Source of the DNA: Opitutaceae bacterium
GTDB lineage: Bacteria > Verrucomicrobiota > Verrucomicrobiia > Opitutales > Opitutaceae
Length of the DNA: 64,000 nucleotides
Direction: 5' to 3'
Assembly: GCA_027482185.1 (NCBI GenBank)
Contig: JAIXWF010000013.1
Coordinates: forward strand, 1,612,001 to 1,676,000
The notes beneath the pieces were generated by a model, which did no database searches, was not told the origin of the DNA, and saw only the letters and a list, made by a program, of their open reading frames with translations. The position numbers and the translations under genes were made by a program. Shown piece after piece: positions 51,497-64,000 of this stretch (position 1 is the stretch's first letter; each line of letters starts with the position of its first letter).

Positions 51497-52522
51497 TCAC
51501 TGGATCTCGCGGACGTACGGAGCGTGGCCGGACGTTTGCGACTTCGGAGTCTTCGACGCCGCCTTGGCCCGGAGGTCTTTCTGATTCGCGCTCTCCGCCG
51601 CGGCTTTCTCCAGCACCTTGATCGTCGCCCGAAAATCCTTCGGCAGCGGGGCGCGCAGATCGAGTTCCTTGCCGCTGATCGGGTGCGTCAGCACGAGGTG
51701 CTCGGCGTGCAGCATGATGCGCTCCGGCTGCTTGGCCATGCGCTCGTCCGGTTTCCAGCCGTAGAGGCTGTCGCCGAGGATCGGAAAACCGAGCGACTTC
51801 AGGTGCACGCGGATCTGGTGCGTGCGGCCCGTGAAAATCCGGCAACGCAGGAGCGCGCCGATCAGGCCGTAGGCCTCGACGCGTTCCCACGTCGTCTTCG
51901 CCGGCTTGCCGCCTTCGCCGATCGTCATACGGTGGCGGTGCGTCGGATGCCGCGAGATCGCGCGGTCGATCGTGCCGCTCAGCAACGGCGGCACGCCGGC
52001 CACGAGGGCGACGTACTCCTTCGTCAGGGTGCGCGAGGCAAATTGGTCCGCCAGCGCGCGGTGCGCCTTGTCGGTCTTCGCCACCACGATCACGCCCGTC
52101 GTTTCCTTGTCCAAGCGGTGCACGATGCCCGGGCGCTCGACGCCGCCGATGCCGCTCAGCGTATCCGCGCAATGCCCGAGCAGCGCGTGGACCAAGGTGT
52201 CCTCGCCCGTGGCCGCGCCCGGATGCACGACCATGCCGGCGGCCTTGTTGACCGCCAGCATGTGCTTGTCCTCGAACAGCACGTCGAGGGGGATGTCGGC
52301 CGCCTTGAGCTCGGCGGGCACGACGTCGGGAAACGAAAACTCGATCACGCTCCCGCCGGCGACGGCGTGGTCGCGTTTGACCGGCACGCCCGCGATGGTC
52401 ACGTGGCCGGCGTCGAACGCGCGCTGCAACGCCGTGCGGCTGTGTTCCGGAAACGCATGCGCGAGCGCCTTGTCGGCGCGGAGCCGGCGGATGCCTTCGG
52501 GGACGGTGTAGGTCTGCTGCAT
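51497..52522 (-). CDS. rluD: RluA/RluD-family 23S rRNA pseudouridine synthase
   Basis: The 341-residue protein has an S4 RNA-binding domain (RADKALAHAFPEHSRTALQRAFDAG), the catalytic Asp motif HRLDKETTG, and TGRTHQIRVH. The C-terminus adds a basic tail of about 30 residues. RluD makes pseudouridines in helix 69 of 23S rRNA. A related RluA/RluC target cannot be ruled out. I chose the ATG at 52522 because the frame further upstream is nonconserved. It is 10 bp downstream of the adenosine deaminase gene. Confidence 0.9.
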   Translation of the reverse strand: MQQTYTVPEGIRRLRADKALAHAFPEHSRTALQRAFDAGHVTIAGVPVKRDHAVAGGSVIEFSFPDVVPAELKAADIPLDVLFEDKHMLAVNKAAGMVVHPGAATGEDTLVHALLGHCADTLSGIGGVERPGIVHRLDKETTGVIVVAKTDKAHRALADQFASRTLTKEYVALVAGVPPLLSGTIDRAISRHPTHRHRMTIGEGGKPAKTTWERVEAYGLIGALLRCRIFTGRTHQIRVHLKSLGFPILGDSLYGWKPDERMAKQPERIMLHAEHLVLTHPISGKELDLRAPLPKDFRATIKVLEKAAAESANQKDLRAKAASKTPKSQTSGHAPYVREIQ

Positions 52523-52532
52523 GTCCGCAGCG

Positions 52533-53513
52533 TCAACGCCCCGCGGCCGCAAGGCGATCAATCAACGCGAGCTGCTGCGCGCGGAATTCCGGCGCAACCG
52601 ACGCCACCGCCCAGCCGTTGCGCGCCAGTTGCGCGAGTTCGGCCGCGGTGAACCCGGCTTCGCGGGCCAGCGACTCGTACTCCTCGTTCAACGCATTCGC
52701 GAAACAGAGCGGGTCGTCCGTGCTCACCGTGCAGCGCACGCCGGCGGCGAGCAGGCGGCGCAGCGGATGCGCGGCCAACGACGGCACGACTTGCAGGCCG
52801 ACGTTGCTCAAAGGGCACACATCGAACGTGACGCCGCGTTCGGCCGCGAGCCGCACAACCGCCGGATCCTCGATGGCGCGGACGCCGTGCTGGATCCGGT
52901 CGACGCCGAGCACCTCGATCGCTTCGCGCACGCGCGCGGCGCCGTCGAATTCGCCGGCGTGGCACTTGGTGATCTTGCCCGCCGCCCGCAGCCGCGCCCA
53001 CACGGTGGCGGTGTCGGGATGCGTTTCCTGTTTTTCAAACCCGTGCAAATCGACGCCGGCGAGGCCATCCCACGTGTGCAATTGGTCGATGGTCCGGCGC
53101 AGTTCGCCGCCGAGATCGGTGCGCAGCATGCCGGTGAAAATCCGCACCTCGAGCCCGGCGGGCACGGCGGCGCGGATCGCGGCGATGATCTCGGGCCCGG
53201 GCACGCCGATGAACATCGTCACCGGCAAATGGAAGCTGGTCTCGACGTAGCGGACGTTCTGCGCGACGTGCTTGGCAAAAATGACCTTCGCCGCCTCGAA
53301 ATAGCTTTCCGCGGTCGTGAACCACGGCAGCGCGTGCTCGAGCAGAATGCGTTCGAAATCCGGAAACGTGACGTAGCGGTAGCTCCGGGCGCGGAACGCC
53401 GGGTCGGGCGGCCAGCGCTGCGGGTCGCGCTGCGCGAGCAACTCGTACGGCAGCGCGCCCTCGATATGGAGGTGCGTCTCGGTCTTCGGCAAAGCCTGGA
53501 TGAAATCGCGCAT
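52533..53513 (-). CDS. add: Adenosine deaminase-family protein
   Basis: The 326-residue protein has the metal motif HLHIEG at the N-terminus, the catalytic Glu/His region CHAGE, RIQHG, and STDDP with the last metal-binding Asp. This is the adenosine/adenine deaminase family. Deamination of adenosine or adenine cannot be told apart here. The start at 53513 is chosen because [16 protein letters not shown] matches the family and the leader TTTTTTCCC lies just upstream. Confidence 0.85.
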   Translation of the reverse strand: MRDFIQALPKTETHLHIEGALPYELLAQRDPQRWPPDPAFRARSYRYVTFPDFERILLEHALPWFTTAESYFEAAKVIFAKHVAQNVRYVETSFHLPVTMFIGVPGPEIIAAIRAAVPAGLEVRIFTGMLRTDLGGELRRTIDQLHTWDGLAGVDLHGFEKQETHPDTATVWARLRAAGKITKCHAGEFDGAARVREAIEVLGVDRIQHGVRAIEDPAVVRLAAERGVTFDVCPLSNVGLQVVPSLAAHPLRRLLAAGVRCTVSTDDPLCFANALNEEYESLAREAGFTAAELAQLARNGWAVASVAPEFRAQQLALIDRLAAAGR

Positions 53514-53519
53514 GGGAAA

Positions 53520-53610
53520 AAACGCCAAGGAGCGAAGGACCGCAAAGAGGCGCGAAGTGCTCCCGTGGACGTTGGCGATCCTTCGCGCCGCTTGGCGTCT
53601 TCGCGTTTGG
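53520..53610. repeat. Opposed-arm GCAAAGAGGCGCGAAG array
   Basis: The left arm GCCAAGGAGCGAAGGACCGC (53520-53559) is opposed by CCTTCGCGCCGCTTGGCGTC (53577-53610), which ends at the stop of the M29 aminopeptidase gene. The arms are about 17 bp apart. Confidence 0.65.
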
Positions 53611-54735
53611 TCAGGCCTTCTTGCCGAGCAGATACTCCGGGTTGAGCTTGTGCAGCGCTTTCGGGACGAAGAGGCCGTTTTTGCGGATCAGTTTCCCGTC
53701 GAACCAGATCTCGCCGCCGCCGTATTCGGGACGCTGGATACAGACCATGTCCCAATGGACCTGCGACTTGTTGCCGTTGCCGACGCCCTCGTAAGCCTGG
53801 CCCGGCGTGAAGTGGAAGGAGCCCGCGATCTTTTCGTCGAAGAGGATGTCGCGCATCGGCTCGAGGATGTGCGGGTTGAAGCCGATCGCGAATTCGCCGA
53901 TGTAGCGCGCGCCGGCGTCGCTATCGAGGATCTCGTTCAGCCGGCGGGTATTCGAGGAGGTGGCCTCGACGATGCGGCCCTGCTTGAAGACGAGGCGGAT
54001 GTTGTCGAACGAAGCGCCGAGGTAGACGGTCGGGGCGTTGTACTGGATGACGCCCTCGACGCTGTCCTTCACCGGGCAGGAAAAGACTTCGCCGTCCGGG
54101 ATGTTGCGCAGGCCGCCGCAGGGCTGGGCGCCGATGCCCTTGATCGAGAAACGCAGATCCGTGCCCGGGCCCTTGATGTGGACGCGGTCGGTTTTCTTCA
54201 TCAGGTCGCCGAGCGCCTTCATGCCCGGCGTCATGCGCGAGTAGTCGAGCGTGCAGACCTTGAAATAAAAGTCCTCGAAGGCCTCCGTGCTCATGCCGGC
54301 CTGCTGGGCCATGGCCGAGCTCGGCCAGCGGAGGACGACCCACTTCGTCTTGCCCACGCGGTGGTCGAGCACGGGTTTCATCAACCGGGAAACGAGCTGC
54401 ACCTTTTCCGACGGCACATCCGAGGCCTCGAAAATGTTGTCCGAGCCGCGCATGGCGATGTACGCGTCCATCTTCTGCATGCGGGCGAGCTCGATCTCGG
54501 CGTGCGGGGCGAACTGCGCTTCCTCGGCGCCGAGGTTGAGCTCGCGCGTGATGCGGGCGCGCTGGATCTGCACGTACGGATACGCGCCGCGGGCACGGGC
54601 CGCGCGCACGAGCGCGACGACCATGGCGTCGGGGATGTCGAAGGCGTCGATCAGGACGCGTTCGCCCTTCTTCAGGGCGGTGGAGAAACCGGTCAGACCC
54701 GCGGCCAGTTGCGAGAAACGGGGATCGATCAACAT
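53611..54735 (-). CDS. M29 family aminopeptidase
   Basis: The 374-residue protein resembles thermophilic aminopeptidase T/PepS-type zinc peptidases, with characteristic HHHEhhD-type ligands represented by segments such as [11 protein letters not shown] and the His in KSQVHWDMV. Length is close to the family's about 410, so one end may be short. I chose the ATG at 54735. Upstream the open frame runs through a GTTGAGAG repeat and is not conserved. It lies 162 bp downstream of lpxK. Confidence 0.82.
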   Translation of the reverse strand: MLIDPRFSQLAAGLTGFSTALKKGERVLIDAFDIPDAMVVALVRAARARGAYPYVQIQRARITRELNLGAEEAQFAPHAEIELARMQKMDAYIAMRGSDNIFEASDVPSEKVQLVSRLMKPVLDHRVGKTKWVVLRWPSSAMAQQAGMSTEAFEDFYFKVCTLDYSRMTPGMKALGDLMKKTDRVHIKGPGTDLRFSIKGIGAQPCGGLRNIPDGEVFSCPVKDSVEGVIQYNAPTVYLGASFDNIRLVFKQGRIVEATSSNTRRLNEILDSDAGARYIGEFAIGFNPHILEPMRDILFDEKIAGSFHFTPGQAYEGVGNGNKSQVHWDMVCIQRPEYGGGEIWFDGKLIRKNGLFVPKALHKLNPEYLLGKKA

Positions 54736-54807
54736 AGGGCCGGAGCTAACGACGCCCCCCGCCGCCGTCGCAAGGGGAAAGCGGATACTTGGTCCGGGCG
54801 AAGCGGA

Positions 54808-54896
54808 GGAGTTGAGAGAGCTGGGTTGAGAGTTGAGAGCCATCGCCGGGATCCGGCTCGATCTCTCAACTCTCAGCCCTCAACTCTCAACTCCGC
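54808..54896. repeat. Opposed-arm GTTGAGAG array after lpxK
   Basis: The left arm GAGTTGAGAGAGCTGGGTTG (54808-54840) is opposed by CTCTCAACTCTCAGCCCTCAA (54860-54896), which runs up to the lpxK stop. The spacer is about 19 bp. It lies between lpxK and the M29 aminopeptidase gene on the same strand. Confidence 0.8.
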
Positions 54897-54897
54897 G

Positions 54898-56100
54898 CTA
54901 CCGGCTCCCCGTCTGCGGGAAGCAGATGCGGCCCACGGCTTCGTCGAAGTCGGACGCGCCGCGCAAAATCTCGATCTCGAGGCGCAGGTAATAGAGCGGC
55001 AGCGGGCACGCGAGGCTGTCGGCGATGCGGACGGCGTCCTTTTCAGTCGTAACGAGACACTCCGCCCCTTCGGCGCGCGCCAACTCGAAGAGGCCGGCGA
55101 GGTCCTCGGGTTCGAAGCGGTAGTGGTCGAGGAAACGCTCGCGGCCCACGATCAAGGCGCCGAGGTCGCGGAGGAATTTCTCGAAGCTTTCCGGCGTCGC
55201 GATGCCGCTGAAGGCGAAGACGCGGCGGCCTTTGAGAAACGCCAGCGGCTCGCGGGCGCCGGGGGCGTCGGGCGCCGCGCCGAAACGCTGCAGGTGCTGC
55301 GGGCGGTGCGCGCACTCGATGATGTCGGCCTGCGGATTATGTTCCTTGATCAGCGCCTCGAGCTCGGGGTCGCGCTGGCCGTTGGACTTCGTCAGGAAGA
55401 CGTAGCTTGCGCGCTTCAGGTGCTTGATCGGCTCGCGCAGAATGCCGCGCGGCAGCAGGTGGCCGTTGCCGAAGGGATTGGTCTTGTCGACCAGCAGCAG
55501 GTTCAGCCGGCCCTTGAGCGGGAGGTACTGGAAACCGTCGTCGAGCACGAGCGTGTCGCAGCCGAACTTCTTGATCGCGTACTCGCCGGCCTTCACGCGG
55601 TTCTTGTCCACGAGGACGATCACGCCGGGCAAATTCTTCGCCAGCATGAAGGGCTCGTCGCCGGCCTGCTCGCTGTCGAGCAGCACGCGCTCGCCGTCGC
55701 TGACGATGCGCGGCGGCGGTTCGTCGGCGTGCGTCAGCGACCACCACCATTTCTTCCAGAGCGGGACGGATTTGCTTTTGTAGCCGCGGCTGAGGATCGC
55801 GACCTTGCGGCCGCGGTCGCGCAGGGCGCGGGCGAATTTTTCCACCACGGGCGTCTTGCCGGTGCCGCCGACAGTTAGGTTGCCCACGACGACGACGAGG
55901 CAGCCGAGCGGCTGGTCGTGGAAGATGCGGTGCCGGTAGAGCCAAAGCCGCGCCTGCGCGATGCCGCTGAACAACCAGGACAGTCCCTGCAAAAATCCGC
56001 CGTAGACTGCGGCCCCCGCCCCCGCGCGCCGCCCGTAGATCACATCGATCGTGTAGAGTTCGAGGGCGTTGACTTGTTTCTTCAGCCAGGGCTGCGACAT
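54898..56100 (-). CDS. lpxK: Tetraacyldisaccharide 4'-kinase
   Basis: LpxK phosphorylates the lipid A disaccharide at the inner membrane. The P-loop [13 protein letters not shown], the DDGFQ motif (VLDDGFQYL) and [10 protein letters not shown] are present, and the amphipathic/hydrophobic N-terminal region ([23 protein letters not shown]) fits membrane association. At 400 residues it is somewhat longer than E. coli LpxK (328). The presence of lpxK shows lipid A synthesis. It is divergent from the aminotransferase gene (71 bp). Confidence 0.92.
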   Translation of the reverse strand: MSQPWLKKQVNALELYTIDVIYGRRAGAGAAVYGGFLQGLSWLFSGIAQARLWLYRHRIFHDQPLGCLVVVVGNLTVGGTGKTPVVEKFARALRDRGRKVAILSRGYKSKSVPLWKKWWWSLTHADEPPPRIVSDGERVLLDSEQAGDEPFMLAKNLPGVIVLVDKNRVKAGEYAIKKFGCDTLVLDDGFQYLPLKGRLNLLLVDKTNPFGNGHLLPRGILREPIKHLKRASYVFLTKSNGQRDPELEALIKEHNPQADIIECAHRPQHLQRFGAAPDAPGAREPLAFLKGRRVFAFSGIATPESFEKFLRDLGALIVGRERFLDHYRFEPEDLAGLFELARAEGAECLVTTEKDAVRIADSLACPLPLYYLRLEIEILRGASDFDEAVGRICFPQTGSR

Positions 56101-56171
56101 CGCAAAAGGGGAATGAAGGTTGACGCCTCCGGCTCCGCAATCAGTTTTCGGGGCGCCTACGCGCACACCAA

Positions 56172-57257
56172 ATGAGCTACAAACTCTTCATCCCCGGTCC
56201 CATTGCCGTCTCGGAGAAAACGCTCCGGGCCATGTCGCAGCCCATGATCGGGCACCGCAGCACGGACTTCGTGGCGTTGTACAACTCGATCCAGCCCGAC
56301 CTGCAGGCGATCGCCTACACCAAGGACCCGGTGTACCTCTCCACGAGCAGCGCTTGGGGCGTGATGGAGGGTTCCCTCCGCAACGTGGTGAAGAAAAAGG
56401 TGCTCAACTGCATGAACGGCGCCTTCTCCGACAAGTGGTACGATGTCGCGCTGCGCTGCGGCAAGCAGGCCACCGCGCTGAAGTTCGAATGGGGCCAGCC
56501 CGTCGATCCCGAGGCCGTCCGCAAGGAACTCGCCACCGGCGCCTACGACGCCCTCACCCTCATCCACAACGAGACTTCCTGCGGCTGCATGAGCGACCTC
56601 GCCGCGATCATGAAGGTCGTGCGCGAGTTCCCCGACGTCATCGCGATCGTCGACACCGTGAGCTCGTTCAGCGCGCTGCCGATCCTGAAGGACGAACTCG
56701 GCATCGACGTCCTCGTCTCCGGTTCGCAGAAGGCCCTCGCCCTGCCCCCGGGCCTCTCGTTCCTCTCCGTTTCCAAGAAGGCCCTCGACCGCGCCGCCAC
56801 CATGGGCGACCGCGGCTACTATTTCGACTACGTCGAATTCCAGAAGAACCACGAGGCCGGCATGACGCCGAGCACGCCCGTGATCTCGCTGATCTACGCG
56901 CTGCGTTCGAAGCTCGACGACATCAAGGCCGAGGGATTGGAAAACCGCCACGCCCGCCACGCCCGGCTCAACGCGACGGTCCGCGACCACGTGTTCAAGC
57001 ACGGCTTCAAGCTGTTCCCGAAGGAAGGCTACGGCTCCGTCACGCTCAACTGCTTCGCGAACAACCTGAACTTCGACCTCGCCGCGCTGAACAAGACGCT
57101 CAAGTCGAAGCACAAGCTCGTGATCGACGGCGGCTACGGCAAACTCAAGGGCAAGACCTTCCGCATTTCCAACATGGGCGACGAGACCGACGAGACGATC
57201 GCCGCCATGCTGAAGTCCTTCGACGCCGCCCTCGCCGAAACGCCGAAGGTCGCCTGA
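56172..57257 (+). CDS. Class V aminotransferase (serine-pyruvate/alanine-glyoxylate type)
   Basis: The 361-residue PLP enzyme has the N-terminal FIPGPIAVS, the nucleotide-loop [11 protein letters not shown], and the Schiff-base lysine in [13 protein letters not shown] (residue about 185). These fit the small-subunit hydrogenase/serine-glyoxylate and SerC-like aminotransferase group. The exact amino donor is not known. A GTTGAAAG array and a terminator follow the stop. Confidence 0.88.
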   Translation: MSYKLFIPGPIAVSEKTLRAMSQPMIGHRSTDFVALYNSIQPDLQAIAYTKDPVYLSTSSAWGVMEGSLRNVVKKKVLNCMNGAFSDKWYDVALRCGKQATALKFEWGQPVDPEAVRKELATGAYDALTLIHNETSCGCMSDLAAIMKVVREFPDVIAIVDTVSSFSALPILKDELGIDVLVSGSQKALALPPGLSFLSVSKKALDRAATMGDRGYYFDYVEFQKNHEAGMTPSTPVISLIYALRSKLDDIKAEGLENRHARHARLNATVRDHVFKHGFKLFPKEGYGSVTLNCFANNLNFDLAALNKTLKSKHKLVIDGGYGKLKGKTFRISNMGDETDETIAAMLKSFDAALAETPKVA

Positions 57258-57270
57258 TGCCGCGGGCGGC

Positions 57271-57303
57271 GGTTGAAAGTTGAAAGTCCGAAGTTGAAAG
57301 TTT
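57271..57303. repeat. GTTGAAAG array between aminotransferase stop and terminator
   Basis: Units GTTGAAAGTTGAAAGTCCGAAGTTGAAAG lie directly after a GCCG..CGGC mini-hairpin and 2 bases before an intrinsic terminator, so the array is transcribed as 3' UTR. Confidence 0.8.
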
Positions 57304-57305
57304 GA

Positions 57306-57337
57306 GCCGCGGTGCCCTTCGGGACCGCGGCTTTTTT
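57306..57337 (+). terminator. Intrinsic terminator of the aminotransferase gene
   Basis: GCCGCGG and CCGCGGC (57306-57331) form a stem with additional inner pairing around a TTC loop, followed by six T residues. It lies 48 bp after the stop. Confidence 0.85.
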
Positions 57338-57391
57338 GCGGCCGCGCGTGACGTGACGCTTCGTCCGCAAGGCATGCCCCGGAAAGAGGAT

Positions 57392-57536
57392 TGGCCGCAA
57401 GGACGCGCAAAAGGCGCAAAAACATCGTGCGGTCGCCGCCTGGATCGAACTCCCGTCTGTTTTGGCTCGGCGGCAAGACCCGCGGGCAAAACCGCCGGCT
57501 CGGTTCTTTTGCGCCTTCTGCGCCTTTTTGCGGCCA
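57392..57536. repeat. Opposed-arm GCGCAAAAGGC array in the 338-bp gap before the secreted hydrolase
   Basis: The left arm GCCGCAAGGACGCGCAAAAGG (57392-57423) is opposed by TTTTGCGCCTTCTGCGCCTT (57505-57536). Between the terminator (57337) and this element, and after it, I see no gene. The gap from 57258 to 57595 is otherwise a repeat block with the terminator. Confidence 0.75.
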
Positions 57537-57595
57537 CTCCTTCGCGGAAGTAAACCTTTGAGCTTTCCGCCCGGCACTCTCCCATCTCCCGCATC

Positions 57596-58726
57596 ATGAT
57601 CGTACGGCGGTTTCCGGTCTTATCCTTCGCGCTGGTCTGGCTCGCCGCGGTTTTCCCGCCGGCCGGCTCGCTCCGCGCCGCCGAGATTCGGATCTTGCCC
57701 GTGCGCCCGAGCGCCACCGATCCGGCGATCAAGACCTTCGACACCCCGCACCGCATCTACCTGCGGCCCGCGGCCGACGCGGACTCGCCCGACCTCGCCC
57801 CGCTGCGCGGCGAATTGCTCCTGTGGATCCCGGGCACCGTCGCGCCCGCCGCCAATGCCGCGCGCAAAACCGACGCCACGGCCAAGGCGAACGCCAAAAC
57901 CGAAACCGCTCCGCCCGCTCCGACCGCCCCGGACGCGCCCGCGGCAACTCCGCCGCCCGACGCCGATGCGCCGGCCGAACCGCGCGGCGCCGGCCGCGAA
58001 GGCGCCGCTGCGTTTTGCGAACTCGCCGCGCGTCTCGGCTACCACGTGATCTCGCTGCGCTATCCCAACGACCGCTCCGCGTCCGTCGCGCGCTTCGACG
58101 AGGATCCCGCCGAATTCGAACGGTTCCGCCTCGCGCTCATCGCCGGCGGCACGTCGAAACACCTCACGTTGCCCCGGACCGAAAGCATCGAGCACCGCGC
58201 CGAGAAACTGCTGCAGCACCTCGTCCGCACGCGGCCCGACGAGGGCTGGGGGCAGTTTCTCGCCGCCGACGGCACGCTCCGCTGGGAAAAGATCGCCGTC
58301 GCCGGCCAATCCCAGGGCGGCGGCCACGCCGCGCTCATCGGGATCCGCCACCGCGTCGCGCGCGTGATCTGCACCGGCGCGCCGAAGGACTACAATCTCC
58401 GCCTCGACGCGCCCGCCGCGTGGCTCACGCAGGAATCGGCCACGCCGAAGTCCCGTTTCTTCACGTTCAACCACCTGCAGGACCGCCAAGCCGCGACGTT
58501 TCCGCAGCAGTTGGCCAACCTCCGCGCCCTCGGCCTCGGCGCCTTCGGCAACTTCGTGATCGTCGACACCGCCGCGCCGCCCTACCGCGGCTCGCGCATG
58601 CTGTTCACCAATTTCCCCGGCGGCACCTTGTCGTCACAGGAAGCGCACACGGCCGTCATCTCGGGGCGCAACGCGGACGTGTTCGGCCGCGTGTGGCGGC
58701 ACCTGCTGACGGCGCCGACGGAATAG
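57596..58726 (+). CDS. Exported alpha/beta hydrolase of unknown substrate
   Basis: The 376-residue protein has a signal peptide, an Ala/Pro-rich low-complexity insert (about residues 85-130), and an alpha/beta-hydrolase core with the nucleophile elbow GQSQGGGHA. A His-containing end (EAHTAVISGR) supplies the likely triad histidine. It resembles esterase-like secreted proteins, but the family is not recognised. The start at 57596 opens a clear signal peptide. Confidence 0.8.
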   Translation: MIVRRFPVLSFALVWLAAVFPPAGSLRAAEIRILPVRPSATDPAIKTFDTPHRIYLRPAADADSPDLAPLRGELLLWIPGTVAPAANAARKTDATAKANAKTETAPPAPTAPDAPAATPPPDADAPAEPRGAGREGAAAFCELAARLGYHVISLRYPNDRSASVARFDEDPAEFERFRLALIAGGTSKHLTLPRTESIEHRAEKLLQHLVRTRPDEGWGQFLAADGTLRWEKIAVAGQSQGGGHAALIGIRHRVARVICTGAPKDYNLRLDAPAAWLTQESATPKSRFFTFNHLQDRQAATFPQQLANLRALGLGAFGNFVIVDTAAPPYRGSRMLFTNFPGGTLSSQEAHTAVISGRNADVFGRVWRHLLTAPTE

Positions 58727-58841
58727 TTTGCCGCCGCGGTTCTTCCGTCGCGCGCCGACGCGGTTTTCGCGCGCGTTTCGGGGCGCACGTTAAAACTAAA
58801 CCTTGAAATCGCCGCGGGCGCTGCGTAACCGCTCGCGGCTC

Positions 58842-61640
<2,799 letters not shown>

Positions 61641-61737
61641 CGCGGCCGCGTTTCAGGGGAACGTTGGCCCGGGCCGACCGTCGGTGCGACGTTGCTTCCG
61701 TGGCAACGTTTCCCCGCCGCCGGCGTCCCGTCTCCCC

Positions 61738-62877
61738 GTGAAGCACCTGAAAACCGGCCTCCTTCTGCTCCTGACGCTGACTACGATCGGCGGCGCGACC
61801 TTGGCTTGGAAGCAATACGGCGAGCTCGTCCAGTTGCGCGCCATCGCCATGAACCGCGAGGAACGGGCGGATTTCCAGAAACGCGTCTGGGATCTCGAGA
61901 AACTGAACCGCGAATTGCAGGACCGCCTCGCCGCGGCCCGGATTCCCGGCGCGGCCGAGGGCGCCGGCGGCGCTGCCGACGAACGCGCGCCCGGGGCGCG
62001 CACCGCCGGCGGCCGCGGCGATCCCGCCAACCGCCCCGACGTGCGCCAGCAGATGGAGGCCATGCGCGAGCTCATGGCCAAACCGGAATTCCAGGCCCTG
62101 GTTAACGTCCAGCAACGCGCCGCGATCGAGGCCCGCTACGGCGCTCTTTTCCGGAATCTCAATCTTAACGACGAGCAAACGCGCAAGTTGACCAACCTGC
62201 TCGCGGATCGCGGCAACGTCCGCCGCGACGTCGACGAAGCCGCCCGCGCCGCCGGCATCGATCCGCGCTCCAATCCCGAGGCCTTCCGCAAACTTTTCGC
62301 CGACGCCCAGAACGAGCTCAACACCGCGATCAAGTCCGTGATCGGCGAACCGGGCTTCGCGCAATTGCAGACCTTCGAGCAGACGATGCCGCAGCGCACC
62401 CTCGTCGACAACCTGCAGCAGCGCCTCGCGAGCACCGGCATGCCGCTCACGCCGCAACAATCCGAACAGCTCGTCTCGATCTTGGTCGCCAATCCCGCGC
62501 CGCGCGCGCTCCAACCCGCCGCCGCAATCTCCGGCGCCGCGCAACCCGGACGCGGTCCCGCCGATTTGGGCATGCTGGCCACCGTGGCCGGCGCAGCGCC
62601 GGGGCGCGGCGGCCCCGACCTAGGCGGCATCATCGCGGGGCTGGCCGGCGGCATGGGTGACAATCGCCTCGCCGGCGCGGCACCGGTCACGCCGGCCGCC
62701 GTCGCCCAGGCCCAGACCGTCTTGGCGCCGCCGCAACTCGCCGCGTTGCAACAGATCCAGCAGCAGCAACAGGCGCAGCAGCAATTGCAGCAATTGGTCC
62801 GCGACACCGTTACCCGCAGCTCGCCGCCGCCGCCCGCCCCCGCACCGACGCCCCCGCGCAAGACGGACAAAGGCTGA
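61738..62877 (+). CDS. Membrane-anchored Ala/Gln-rich protein of unknown function
   Basis: The GTG at 61738 gives a 379-residue protein with an N-terminal anchor (LKTGLLLLLTLTTIGGATLAW), a helical region (REERADFQKRVWDLEKLNRELQDRL), another helical domain (QRAAIEARYGALFRNLNLNDEQTRKL, and ENxxQRLxxTGMPLTPQQ-like repeat), and a low-complexity tail rich in Gln, Pro and Ala. Its middle resembles Spy/CpxP-like metal-stress proteins only in helix content. No family is certain. Confidence 0.7.
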   Translation: MKHLKTGLLLLLTLTTIGGATLAWKQYGELVQLRAIAMNREERADFQKRVWDLEKLNRELQDRLAAARIPGAAEGAGGAADERAPGARTAGGRGDPANRPDVRQQMEAMRELMAKPEFQALVNVQQRAAIEARYGALFRNLNLNDEQTRKLTNLLADRGNVRRDVDEAARAAGIDPRSNPEAFRKLFADAQNELNTAIKSVIGEPGFAQLQTFEQTMPQRTLVDNLQQRLASTGMPLTPQQSEQLVSILVANPAPRALQPAAAISGAAQPGRGPADLGMLATVAGAAPGRGGPDLGGIIAGLAGGMGDNRLAGAAPVTPAAVAQAQTVLAPPQLAALQQIQQQQQAQQQLQQLVRDTVTRSSPPPPAPAPTPPRKTDKG

Positions 62878-62885
62878 TAGTGGTT

Positions 62886-63001
62886 TGGAGTTCGGAGTTC
62901 GGAGTTTAGGCGAAGGTACAGCCGCAAGCGCCCGCGAGGGCAGCCCTCCCGTCCGGACTCCGTTTCCGGGTCTTTCAACTTTCACCCTTCAACGTTCACC
63001 T
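62886..63001. repeat. Two repeat arms in the gap before fba
   Basis: GGAGTTCGGAGTTCGGAG (62886-62909) follows the previous stop by a few bases. CTTTCAACTTTCACCCTTCAA (62971-63001) lies farther right and is of the GTTGAAAG family in the opposite sense. Confidence 0.6.
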
Positions 63002-63091
63002 TCGCGCGCCTTCCGCGCGCGATGTTGGACAGAGAAAACCCTTGCGGCATGCAACCTGCACCGGGAAGGTGATCCCCGGCTTTTTCCCAAC

Positions 63092-64000
63092 ATGATCGTC
63101 ACCACCGCGCAGCTCTTCAAACACGCCTACGGGAAGTACGCCGTCGGCGCCTACAACATCAACAACGCCGAGCAGGCGATGGGCCTCTTCCGCGGCGCCA
63201 TCGAGTCCCAGGCTCCGTTCATCATCCAGATTTCCAAGGGCGCGCGCGCTTACACCGACAAGCGCATGCTCGAGGCCATCATCCGCGCCGCCGGCGACAT
63301 TTTCCCGGAGGCCATCTTCGCGGTCCACCTTGACCACGGCGACGAAGCCACCTGCTACGAGTGCATCGATTCCGGCTTCTTCAGCTCCGTGATGATCGAC
63401 GCCTCGCACGATCCCTTCGACAAGAACGTCGAGATCAGCAAACGCGTCGTCGACCGCGCCCACGCCAAGGGCATCTCCGTCGAGGCCGAGCTCGGCATGC
63501 TCGGCGGCGTCGAGGAAGACATCAAGGTCGAGGACGGCCACGCCACCCTCACGAACCCGGCCGAGGCCGAGGACTTCGTCAAGAAGACCGGCTGCGACTC
63601 CCTCGCCTGCGCCATCGGCACCTCGCACGGCGCCTTCAAGTTCAAGGGCAAGCAGTCCCTCCACTTCGACGTGCTGGAAAAGATCAAGGCCCGCATGCCC
63701 GGCTTCCCGCTCGTCATGCACGGTTCGTCCTCGGTTCCGCAGGACGAAGTCGCCCGCATCAACGCCGCCGGCGGCACGATCGCCGGCTCCATGGGCGTCG
63801 ACGTCAACGAGTACCTGCCCGCCGCCAAGCTCGGCGTGACCAAGATCAACATCGACACCGACGGCCGCCTCGTCTGGACGCGCGTACACCGCGAGTTCTT
63901 CCGCGACAAGCCCTCCGAGTTCGATTTCCGCCCGCCGGGCAAGATCTTCATCGCCGAGTACGCGAAGTTCATCGCCTCGCGCAACAAGCTCCTCGGCAGC
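63092..64000 (+). CDS. fba: Class II fructose-bisphosphate aldolase, 3' truncated by the window edge
   Basis: The open frame runs from the ATG at 63092 to the last base. The 303 visible residues include the zinc-binding VHLDHGD, further His in HGSSSVP and SHGAFKF-type residues, and the C-terminal KINIDTDGR motif, typical of class II aldolases that split fructose-1,6-bisphosphate. The first residues MIVTTAQLFKHAYG are a normal family start. The 3' end lies outside the window. Confidence 0.93.
   Translation, partial: MIVTTAQLFKHAYGKYAVGAYNINNAEQAMGLFRGAIESQAPFIIQISKGARAYTDKRMLEAIIRAAGDIFPEAIFAVHLDHGDEATCYECIDSGFFSSVMIDASHDPFDKNVEISKRVVDRAHAKGISVEAELGMLGGVEEDIKVEDGHATLTNPAEAEDFVKKTGCDSLACAIGTSHGAFKFKGKQSLHFDVLEKIKARMPGFPLVMHGSSSVPQDEVARINAAGGTIAGSMGVDVNEYLPAAKLGVTKINIDTDGRLVWTRVHREFFRDKPSEFDFRPPGKIFIAEYAKFIASRNKLLGS

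Overview
The window is about 64 kb of gene-dense chromosomal DNA with very high GC. LpxK, a TonB-dependent receptor, a Pal-type lipoprotein and an RND exporter show a diderm cell envelope. The gene content, the long signal peptidase I, the receptor architecture and the style of the intergenic repeats fit Verrucomicrobiota, most likely Opitutaceae. This placement is an inference from family recall, not from a search. About 50 protein genes, one tRNA-Lys and several intrinsic terminators can be supported. There is no rRNA, CRISPR array, prophage or intact insertion sequence.

Layout. 1-2.4 kb: an OleB-like hydrolase (5' truncated) and 4-alpha-glucanotransferase. 2.4-8.9 kb: a minus-strand run pilT, an unknown secreted protein, fabD, lepA and lepB. 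8.9-11.2 kb: dapA-dapB-ruvA. 11.2-14.1 kb: an ECF sigma/anti-sigma pair, tRNA-Lys, an orphan NarL-type response regulator, and pal. 14.2-20.8 kb: M20 peptidase, purH, apaG, a beta-CASP nuclease-like protein, an IMPase-family phosphatase and an FmdB-like protein. 20.9-28.7 kb: a sialic-acid locus with a NanM-like mutarotase, a GntR/LacI hybrid regulator, N-acetylneuraminate lyase, GH33 sialidase and a TonB-dependent receptor, with a perfect 11-bp inverted-repeat operator candidate in front of the receptor. 28.7-38 kb: dinB, a 25-residue membrane peptide, a YebC-family regulator, a Tat-exported phosphoesterase, an esterase, a class C serine hydrolase and uvrA. 38-45 kb: a four-gene envelope module (DUF1302 barrel, DUF1329 LolA-like protein, YCF48 propeller, MMPL/RND exporter), probably moving a lipid or other hydrophobic molecule. 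45-64 kb: FAD oxidase, pgi, a coiled-coil protein with a small lipoprotein, rsmI, a Ppx/GppA protein, rluD, adenosine deaminase, M29 aminopeptidase, lpxK, a class V aminotransferase, a secreted hydrolase, topB, an unknown anchored protein and a 3'-truncated class II aldolase.

The most unusual property lies between the genes. A large share of intergenic spaces hold short low-complexity arrays of at least seven sequence families (units such as GTTGAGAGC, GCGCAAAAGGC, ACCACGGAGGC, GGAAACC). Most sit directly after a stop codon, often behind a short GC hairpin, and many occur as two opposed arms around a 15-120 bp spacer. One such opposed pair lies inside uvrA and is translated in frame as about 45 extra residues. 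Two arrays lie between a stop codon and an intrinsic terminator, so they should be transcribed as 3' UTR.

A second genome-style trait is the near absence of Shine-Dalgarno motifs. Many start codons instead follow a pyrimidine-rich TTTCC/TTTTTTCC leader.
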